From Hymenobacter cellulosilyticus (GTDB lineage Bacteria; Bacteroidota; Bacteroidia; Cytophagales; Hymenobacteraceae), in the NCBI RefSeq assembly GCF_022919215.1, contig NZ_CP095046.1:1974501-2038500 (forward strand): a stretch of 64,000 nt of DNA. Direction: 5' to 3'. Shown here piece after piece: positions 55,463 through 61,440 of the stretch (its first letter is position 1; each line of letters begins with the position of its first letter). A program made the translations under genes and the position numbers. Under the pieces are notes generated by a model. That model searched no databases. It saw only the letters and a list, made by a program, of their open reading frames with translations, and was not told where the DNA came from.

Positions 55463-55792
55463 ATGGATGCAAGGAACATCTACATATCAAGCCAACATCG
55501 ATTAACCGGGCTGACCTGGTCCGAGTTGATTTATGTTGGCTTGAAGCATGAACAGGCCGATGAGCATAAGGCTGATAAAGTCGCCGGGTATGCTCATGCC
55601 TTGTTTGATGAGCGAGAAGTGTACGTCGTAATCGGACGACATCACTCCCACTTGTCAGACTTGGATGAAGCGCTGGAAAACGTCAGCACCCTTTTGCAAA
55701 CGACCGATGTGCTCATTTGTAATCAGTCGTTTTCAAAGGCCATGCAGTTCTACAAAATTGGCGTCGTGTGCTACGGTGAGAAGAGGCTGTAA
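55463..55792 (+). CDS. Hypothetical protein
   Basis: An unrecognised 109-residue soluble protein starting MDARNIYISSQHRLTGLTWS and ending MQFYKIGVVCYGEKRL. It has alternating short helices and strands (EVYVVIGRHHSHLSDLDEAL; LLQTTDVLICNQSFSKAMQF) and no signal peptide. Codon use is AT-richer than in carB, 32 bases upstream. The next gene starts 15 bases later, so the two may be a pair. No toxin, antitoxin or immunity family could be recognised with confidence. Confidence 0.6.
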   Translation: MDARNIYISSQHRLTGLTWSELIYVGLKHEQADEHKADKVAGYAHALFDEREVYVVIGRHHSHLSDLDEALENVSTLLQTTDVLICNQSFSKAMQFYKIGVVCYGEKRL

Positions 55793-55807
55793 CCATCGTC
55801 AACTGAT

Positions 55808-56080
55808 ATGCGTCACGAGGACTTGCCGGAACGCTGGAAGACTAAGCTGCAAGAGTATTTGAAAGCCAGAGGAAGCACTGAGTCGGACCGGCTCGGTGCT
55901 TCCGATTTTCCACTGAACCGCATCGTGCGTATTCAGTTTGAGGACGGCTCTCACGTTGAATTCCGTCATGCTTTCGTCATTGAGGCGCCGGAGCTTCGGG
56001 AAGTAGCTGTTTTTACCGAGCACTGCGGCTACCATCTGTTTCCGCTGTATGAGGAGTTAGATTTATCCGTATCAAACTAA
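55808..56080 (+). CDS. Hypothetical protein
   Basis: An unrecognised 90-residue acidic soluble protein starting MRHEDLPERWKTKLQEYLKA, with a likely N-terminal helix and then strands (NRIVRIQFEDGSHVEFRHAF; VFTEHCGYHLFPLYEELDLS). It lies 15 bases after the gene at 55463 and 3 bases before a family A repeat. AT-richer than the surrounding arginine genes. With its partner it may be cargo of the repeats that follow, of which only the right-hand side is seen. Confidence 0.6.
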   Translation: MRHEDLPERWKTKLQEYLKARGSTESDRLGASDFPLNRIVRIQFEDGSHVEFRHAFVIEAPELREVAVFTEHCGYHLFPLYEELDLSVSN

Positions 56081-56083
56081 CCC

Positions 56084-56169
56084 TGTCATCCTGAGCCCAG
56101 CGAAGGACCTTATGGGATAAGCACGACTCGCGTCAGCATAGTAAGGTCCTTCGCAAGCTCAGGATGACA
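56084..56169. repeat. Intergenic inverted-repeat element, family A, copy 4
   Basis: Begins TGTCATCCTGAGCCCAGCGA (56084) with GAAGGACCTTA and ends AAGGTCCTTCGC, then GCTCAGGATGACA (to 56169). The interior is about 30 bases. It is directly followed by a family B arm. Confidence 0.88.
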
Positions 56170-56175
56170 AATAAG

Positions 56176-56225
56176 GCGGCAGAGATGCTTCAACTTCGCG
56201 GACGTCAAATGAAGCATGACGTTCT
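56176..56225 (+). repeat. Single family B repeat arm before argF'
   Basis: Reads GGCGGCAGAGATGCTTCAAC and ends GAAGCATGACGTTCT. Its orientation is that of a right-hand arm; no left-hand partner is seen upstream between carB and the two small genes. Confidence 0.75.
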
Positions 56226-56253
56226 AATACATTCCTTCGACACACCACCCCAA

Positions 56254-57198
56254 ATGAAAAATTTCACCTCCTTCGCCGACGTCGACGATTACCGGGTTCT
56301 GCTCAACAAAGCCCTGGAAATAAAGGCTGACCCGTTTGGCTATCAGCACGTGGGCCGCAACAAAACCGTCGGCTTAATTTTCTTCAACCCCAGTTTGCGC
56401 ACCCGTCTGAGCTCGATCAAAGCGGCTTATAACCTCGGGGCCCAAGCCTGGGTACTCAACGCCGGGGCCGATTCCTGGACCCTGGAAATGGCCGACGGCG
56501 CGGTGATGAACGGCGGTACCCAGGAGCACATCAAGGAAGCCATTGCCGTGATGAGCCAGTACTGCGACGTGCTGGGCGTACGCACTTTTCCCACGCTCAA
56601 GGACCGCGACGAGGACTACCAAGAGGTCGTGTTCCGTAAGATCATGCAGTACGCTACGGTGCCGGTTATCAGTCTGGAAAGTGCCACGCTGCACCCGCTG
56701 CAGTCGTTTGCCGACCTGATTACGGTGGCCGAAACCAAGCAGAAGGAGCGGGTAAAAGTGGTGCTGACCTGGGCCCCGCACGTGCGCGCCCTGCCCCAGT
56801 GCGTACCCAACTCGTTCTGCGACTGGTTTTCGGAAATCGACTGGATTGACTTCGTTATTACTCACCCCAAAGGCTACGAGCTGGACCCCAAGTTCACCAA
56901 AGGCGCCCGTATCGAGTACGACCAGCGCAAGGCCCTGGAAGGCGCCGACTACGTGCAGGCCAAAAACTGGAGTAGCTATAAGGACTATGGCCAGGTAATC
57001 AGCAACGACCCCAGCTGGATGCTTACGCCCGAGCATATGGCCGGCACCAACGACGCGAAGTTTCTGCACTGCCTACCCGTGCGTCGCAACGTGGAAGTAT
57101 CGGACGCCATTCTGGACTCGCCCAACTCTCTGGTGATTCAGGAAGCCGGCAACCGGGTGTTTTCCATGCAAACCGTACTGCACGAGCTACTAAGCTAG
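56254..57198 (+). CDS. argF': N-acyl-ornithine carbamoyltransferase (N-acetyl/N-succinylornithine type)
   Basis: Carbamoyltransferase of 314 residues acting on N-acyl-ornithine rather than ornithine, as in Bacteroides and Xanthomonas. The carbamoyl phosphate loop is NPSLRTRLSSIKAAYNLGAQ; HPLQSFADLITVAE, LTWAPHVRALPQCVPNSFCD, FVITHPKGYELDPKF and MHCLPVRRN-type LHCLPVRRNVEVSDAI match the N-succinylornithine enzyme of B. fragilis. In that family residue 90 sets specificity (Pro for succinyl, Glu for acetyl); here position 90 is Gln (NGGTQEHIKEA). The ATG at 56254 is chosen because the frame upstream runs through the repeats. A terminator follows. Confidence 0.93.
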   Translation: MKNFTSFADVDDYRVLLNKALEIKADPFGYQHVGRNKTVGLIFFNPSLRTRLSSIKAAYNLGAQAWVLNAGADSWTLEMADGAVMNGGTQEHIKEAIAVMSQYCDVLGVRTFPTLKDRDEDYQEVVFRKIMQYATVPVISLESATLHPLQSFADLITVAETKQKERVKVVLTWAPHVRALPQCVPNSFCDWFSEIDWIDFVITHPKGYELDPKFTKGARIEYDQRKALEGADYVQAKNWSSYKDYGQVISNDPSWMLTPEHMAGTNDAKFLHCLPVRRNVEVSDAILDSPNSLVIQEAGNRVFSMQTVLHELLS

Positions 57199-57220
57199 CC
57201 AGCTGGGCTTAACGCTACAA

Positions 57221-57264
57221 AAAACTCCCGTTGCGGCTCCAGGCAGAGCGGCAACGGGAGTTTT
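57221..57264. terminator. Bidirectional terminator between argF' and GH11 genes
   Basis: AAAACTCCCGTTGC (57221-57234) pairs perfectly with GCAACGGGAGTTTT (57251-57264), flanked by A and T tracts that serve both convergent genes. Confidence 0.93.
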
Positions 57265-57296
57265 GCTAACGGGCTACTGGAGTTACTGCAGCAAAC

Positions 57297-58646
57297 TTAT
57301 TCTACAGCCAGTTGCGTCACTACGGATTCGGCGGGGCTGGTTACCTGCAGGTAGTACAGGCCGGGTTTGGCGTCGAGCTGCACGGGAACAGCGGCGGGCC
57401 CGGTGGCATCGAACTGCTGCACGATGCTGCCCTTGCTGCTGCGGATAGTGACCTGCGCCGGCCCGGCGGGCACTTGCACCATGAAGCGGCCGGTAGAACT
57501 GGGATTGGGAAAAACCTGGGCTTTGCTGACTACTCCGCGGGGCGCGGGTACTTCAGCTGCCACAGTTTTAGTTTCCAGGGCGGCCCGGCCGCCGGTACTG
57601 CTCGTGGTGCCAAAGCCGATGTAGCCGTTGCAGTTCAGCCATTCGCTGTTGGCCCCGCCGCAAGCGCCGTTGAGGTACACGCCCGTGTTGGTGCTCTGAT
57701 TCTCGGCCTGCCGGGTCGAGCCATTCACGGTGATGTAATCTACCTGCACGTCCCGGTTGGTGGCGTCGTTGGTGTACTCCACGTTGATGCCGCCAGTGTT
57801 GCTGGTCGCGACGGAGTAGTTCTGCAAGTCGGTGCCCAGCGTCCAGGCACCGACTTGCACGCCACCGACGGTGAGACGCAGGTTTTCGGTGCCGTTGGTG
57901 CCCCGGGCCCGCACCACGATGTTGTTGGAACCTCCGCCGCCGGTAGGTGGGGGAGTGGTGCCGCTGCTGGTGCCCATGCTCATGCTCGTTACGTTGGCCG
58001 TACCGCTGCTCTGGTAGCCTTCTACCGTAAGCGAAACTTCGTACATGCTGCCCACCGTCCAGCCCCGGCTCTGCCAGGCGTTGAAGTGGTTGGCCACCGT
58101 GATGGTGCCGCTCGTGCGTTTCGCGGTGCGCACGCTCCAGTACTGGTAAAAAGTGGCCGTGCCCTGAATAGAAGGCTGGTTGACGCGCTGGGTGCGGTAC
58201 AAGTCGTAGGTGCCGCCGTCGGAAGTAACGGTGCCGACGGAAGTGCCTCCCGGCGGCCGCCAGCTGCCCCAGCTATCCACGATGTAGTACTCGACCATGG
58301 GACTGGTAAACCACCCGTAGACGCACAGGTAGGAATTGCCGTTGGGACTGTAAGTAGCGGCGTAGGTTACGGTCTGGTTTTTGGCCCCAGGGCGCAGGCC
58401 TTTGCGGGCCAGCAGGTTGCCGATATTGCTCCAGGTGACGCTAAAGGCGCCGCCCGAGCCCAGCGTCATGCTGCCGGTGCCGCTGTCCTTCCAGTACTCG
58501 TAGGTGTAGCCGCCCTGGTTACCAATCTGGTTGGCGGTTATTGTTTGGGCTATAGTTTGTTGCGCGCCGAGGAGCAACAAGACGGCGAGAAGCGCACAGG
58601 ACATAGCCGTGCGGCCCGCCATAAGCGGAGGATAGTTTTTAAGCAT
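57297..58646 (-). CDS. Secreted GH11 endo-xylanase with CBM60 and T9SS tail
   Basis: Extracellular xylanase of 449 residues. Signal peptide to about residue 34 ([12 protein letters not shown]). The GH11 domain (about 35-225) has the nucleophile Glu 119 in [13 protein letters not shown] and the acid/base Glu 209 in [12 protein letters not shown]. After a Pro/Gly linker, residues 241-347 form a xylan-binding module very like CBM60 ([40 protein letters not shown]). The last 80 residues ([11 protein letters not shown]...) are a type IX secretion sorting domain. The ATG at 58646 is used for the signal peptide. It would start xylan breakdown outside the cell and feed the SusCD system, although it lies 24 kb from that locus. 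Confidence 0.94.
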   Translation of the reverse strand: MLKNYPPLMAGRTAMSCALLAVLLLLGAQQTIAQTITANQIGNQGGYTYEYWKDSGTGSMTLGSGGAFSVTWSNIGNLLARKGLRPGAKNQTVTYAATYSPNGNSYLCVYGWFTSPMVEYYIVDSWGSWRPPGGTSVGTVTSDGGTYDLYRTQRVNQPSIQGTATFYQYWSVRTAKRTSGTITVANHFNAWQSRGWTVGSMYEVSLTVEGYQSSGTANVTSMSMGTSSGTTPPPTGGGGSNNIVVRARGTNGTENLRLTVGGVQVGAWTLGTDLQNYSVATSNTGGINVEYTNDATNRDVQVDYITVNGSTRQAENQSTNTGVYLNGACGGANSEWLNCNGYIGFGTTSSTGGRAALETKTVAAEVPAPRGVVSKAQVFPNPSSTGRFMVQVPAGPAQVTIRSSKGSIVQQFDATGPAAVPVQLDAKPGLYYLQVTSPAESVVTQLAVE

Positions 58647-59127
58647 TGAATGGGAATTTTGGTTGTAGGTAAAGGGGCGGCGGAATTCCGCTGTAACAAT
58701 AGGCACTGAGGCCGGCTAAATGCAATAGATGTATCGACATATCAAGATGATTGTCAGCGGAATACTACCGGCTTCGTTTGCACAACCGTTTGGATAGCTG
58801 CCGCCCGAGGCAAATGCCCGAAAGTTGTACTCCCCTGGCCGGGCGGCACATGGGTCTCAGTTGGTAACGTGTCGGCATTCCCGGCAGGTAAGCTGCCGTA
58901 TAGCGCCCAGCTTGCCCAGTTCCCGGTCGTTTATAAGGGCTGCATCCGTGTTTTCTCCCTGCCAAGCGCCGGGGCGAGTGGGTGGGCAAGGCCCTAGGTT
59001 CCTCGGCTGCGTTGTCCTACTCTAACCAGGACCTGAGCACGGCAATGAGAGCTGCGCCCATAAGATTCCTGTCGTAGCCTCCGGGACAAGTGCGTTGCCT
59101 ATGCTAAAGAAGGCAGGATGTGCAGGG

Positions 59128-59227
59128 AAGCTTGTTGTTTATTCGTCTGCTTGTTAAAAATAAACAACCAATCGGTTTTCTAAGCTTGTTGTTTATTATT
59201 CAGTTATTAAAAATAAACAACAAGCTT
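59128..59227. repeat. Tandem AT-rich hairpins
   Basis: AAGCTTGTTGTTTATT occurs at 59128-59143 and again at 59182-59197. The second copy pairs perfectly with AATAAACAACAAGCTT (59212-59227); the first pairs over ten bases with AATAAACAAC (59159-59168). The low GC content stands out against the surroundings. Confidence 0.8.
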
Positions 59228-59256
59228 GTTCCCAAACCCGCCCGGGCCTAGACGCG

Positions 59257-59291
59257 AAAAAGCCCGCTAAAATTGCTTCAGCGGGCTTTTT
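59257..59291. terminator. Terminator after the pectate lyase gene
   Basis: AAAAAGCCCGCT (59257-59268) pairs perfectly with AGCGGGCTTTTT (59280-59291). It lies 16 bases after the pectate lyase stop on the minus strand and is symmetrical in its A/T runs. Confidence 0.92.
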
Positions 59292-59307
59292 TGAAAAAAA
59301 GGAAAGC

Positions 59308-61077
59308 TTACTGCTTTACAAACTTGGTCGTGAGCTGTGTTTTGGCATCCTGGTAGCGCACCAGGTAGATGCCGCCCGCCAGCTTACCGGCTTCCACAGC
59401 CGTATTGGTGGTGCCGGGCGCGGCAGAAAGCTGGGCCACTTGCCGACCTTCCACGCTGAACACGGTAACAGTGGCACCTTTGCCCGCTACGGGGTGGGTT
59501 ACGGTCAGCTGCTCGGAGGCGGGGTTAGGATACACGCCCAGGCTTACTTTCGTGCTTTTCTCCTCGCTTGTCGTGTTCATTACCACGGCGGCAATGCCAT
59601 TGAGGTAATTTTCCAGCATGGTGTAGCCGTTGGCCCCACGCAGGCTGCGGTCGGCGGCATTGTTTGGGTTCAGGCCGTTGGCCAGCTCAAAGGCGTCGGT
59701 CATGCCGTCGTGGTCGGTGTCGGCGGGGGCGGGGCCGCAGGTCAGCGTGGGCCAGGCGCCTTGCGACACGCTGTAAGGTGTGCCGTGAATGTAGCCGCCC
59801 TGCACGTCGATGAGGCGGCCCTTGCGCTCCTGCACGTTGCGGATGATGCGCTGGTCGAGCGTGTCGCGGGCGGGCAGCACGGCGCCTACGTTCTGCAGCA
59901 CCGCATTGTAGGCATCAATGGCGCTCTGGGTTGGCATGGGCAGAATGTCGAAGGGCGTCGTTACTTTGGACTGGGCCGTATCGGTGCGGGCCCCGCCGGC
60001 CATTACCACACCCAGCCAGTTGCGGTTCGTGACGGCCGGGTAGCCATCTACGTAATTGCCGGCCATGTATACCTTGGGGTAGGGGAGTACCGGCGCGCTG
60101 GTTTGCTTGCTCGGGTTCATAATCATGGACCGCACGGGCACGCCCGACGAGTTGCCGGTCGAAGTGCTGGGCCCGTACCTGTAGTAGTTGTTGACGACGT
60201 TGTAGTTGCCGCCCTCGCCGCCGTTGGTGCTGTAAGAAGCCCAGTTGTAGATGACGTTGTTGCGGAAGTCGGCGTTTTCCTGGCCCGCGGTGTAGGGCGG
60301 CAGGTTGCGGCTGCCCTCGAAGCGCGGGTTGCGGCCCCGGCAGTGGGCAAACAGGTTGTGGTGAAAAGAGGCGTGGCGCCCGCCCCAGATACCGCCGTAG
60401 CCGTGGCGCTCGAAGTCGGTGTCCCCGGCTTCGAAGTGGTAGGAGTAGTCGAGCGGCTCGCTCATCAGGTTCCACTGCAGCGTGGTGCTGTCGCCGCGGT
60501 ACACGCTCAGGGCCTCATCAGTGCTCCAACTCATGGTGCAGTGGTCGATGATGATGTTTTTGCGGCCCGTACCGCCAAAAGCATCGTCGGCGCCGGCACC
60601 ATCCACCATGCCCTTGTTTTGGAACCGGTCGCCGAGGCGGAAGCGCACAAAGCGCACGATGACGTTGTCGGCCCCAATGGTCACGGGGTAGTCGGCCAGG
60701 CAGATGCCCTCACCGGGCGCGGTTTGGCCCGCCACGGTGGTGTTGGCCTTATTGAAGCTCAGCGCCGAATTGAGGTGAATAGTGCCGCACACCCGAAACA
60801 CGATGGTGCGGTGGGCCGCGGCCTGACTGATGGCCCAGCGCAGCGTACCCTGCGTGTTGGTATCGGCCAGGGAAGTTACCTCAAACACGGTGGTCGGCAC
60901 CGTGGCCGTGCCCCGTCCGCCTTTGGTGTATTTGCCTGCTCCCTCGGCGCCGGGAAAAGAAATCAGCTGGGCCTGGGCCAGGGAGGCCGAGGCCGTAAGT
61001 GCCAAAGCTAGCGGCAAGCCGAGCGGCCAGGAACCGAGGCGTTTCTTACCCTGAGCAGGAGTAGAAGTAAAAAGCAT
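59308..61077 (-). CDS. Secreted pectate lyase (PL1-like) with T9SS tail
   Basis: Extracellular polysaccharide lyase of 589 residues that would cleave polygalacturonan by beta-elimination. Signal peptide to about residue 37 (ALALTASASLAQAQ). The parallel beta-helix has VFEVTSLADTNTQGTLRWAI, NVIVRFVRFRLGDR, IIDHCTMSWSTDEALSVY and SFHHNLFAHCRGRNPRFEGS, as in pectate lyases with Ca-binding Asp/His positions. A calcium-binding-like DTDHDGMTDAFELANGLNP segment follows, then a C-terminal sorting domain (SLGVYPNPASEQLTVTHPVA to KFVKQ). Divergent from the pectinesterase gene, with which it shares a promoter region and presumably the substrate pectin. Confidence 0.92.
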   Translation of the reverse strand: MLFTSTPAQGKKRLGSWPLGLPLALALTASASLAQAQLISFPGAEGAGKYTKGGRGTATVPTTVFEVTSLADTNTQGTLRWAISQAAAHRTIVFRVCGTIHLNSALSFNKANTTVAGQTAPGEGICLADYPVTIGADNVIVRFVRFRLGDRFQNKGMVDGAGADDAFGGTGRKNIIIDHCTMSWSTDEALSVYRGDSTTLQWNLMSEPLDYSYHFEAGDTDFERHGYGGIWGGRHASFHHNLFAHCRGRNPRFEGSRNLPPYTAGQENADFRNNVIYNWASYSTNGGEGGNYNVVNNYYRYGPSTSTGNSSGVPVRSMIMNPSKQTSAPVLPYPKVYMAGNYVDGYPAVTNRNWLGVVMAGGARTDTAQSKVTTPFDILPMPTQSAIDAYNAVLQNVGAVLPARDTLDQRIIRNVQERKGRLIDVQGGYIHGTPYSVSQGAWPTLTCGPAPADTDHDGMTDAFELANGLNPNNAADRSLRGANGYTMLENYLNGIAAVVMNTTSEEKSTKVSLGVYPNPASEQLTVTHPVAGKGATVTVFSVEGRQVAQLSAAPGTTNTAVEAGKLAGGIYLVRYQDAKTQLTTKFVKQ

Positions 61078-61205
61078 AGAGCAGCTGGAAAATGAACAGA
61101 AAAGAAGAACGCGCGGGAAACTGAATTGCAGGATTCCGGGAATCTGAAGCTGATATTACTCAATCGGCGGCTGCCGAATCGGGAAGCGGCGGACTTTATT
61201 CGTGC

Positions 61206-61225
61206 AAACGTTACCGGGAACGTTG
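61206..61225. promoter_or_regulatory. LacI-type operator-like site 1, pectin genes
   Basis: AAACGTTACCGGGAACGTTG, an imperfect palindrome (8 of 10 half-site positions) centred at 61215/61216. It has the CGTT...CCGG...AACG framework of the xylan operators but differs at the inner bases, which suggests a different LacI-type protein or weaker binding. Confidence 0.6.
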
Positions 61226-61330
61226 CCAACGGCCGAGTCTGCGGCCCTGTCTGGTAGGTGGGTACTCACTCGGATACGACGCTTGGTTCGGGAAAAGGAG
61301 CCGCTCTTCCGACCTGGTGCCGGGTTCCGG

Positions 61331-61350
61331 CAACGTTCCCGACAACGTTT
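61331..61350. promoter_or_regulatory. LacI-type operator-like site 2, pectin genes
   Basis: CAACGTTCCCGACAACGTTT, an imperfect palindrome (7 of 10 half-site positions) centred at 61340/61341. It lies nearer the pectinesterase gene, 125 bases from site 1. Confidence 0.55.
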
Positions 61351-61440
61351 GCGCAAATAAAGCCTGGGCCCGAACCTGCTAGTGCTCTGCAATAGCCTTA
61401 CTATTAAGTTCTAGTTGTTCCCACCAAACCCTTTTCCAAT

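Larger units (their letters stand above)
58647..59307. other. Non-coding gap upstream of GH11 and downstream of PL1
   Basis: A 661-base gap. It must carry the GH11 promoter at its left end; a half-site-like ACAACCGTTTGG (58779-58790) is the only LacI-like trace. The right end holds two AT-rich hairpins (59128-59227) and a terminator (59257-59291). No convincing gene is seen. Confidence 0.45.
61078..61440. other. Divergent promoter region of pectin genes
   Basis: A 363-base gap between the divergent pectate lyase and pectinesterase genes. It holds two LacI-type palindromes, 125 bases apart centre to centre. No gene is seen. Confidence 0.6.
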
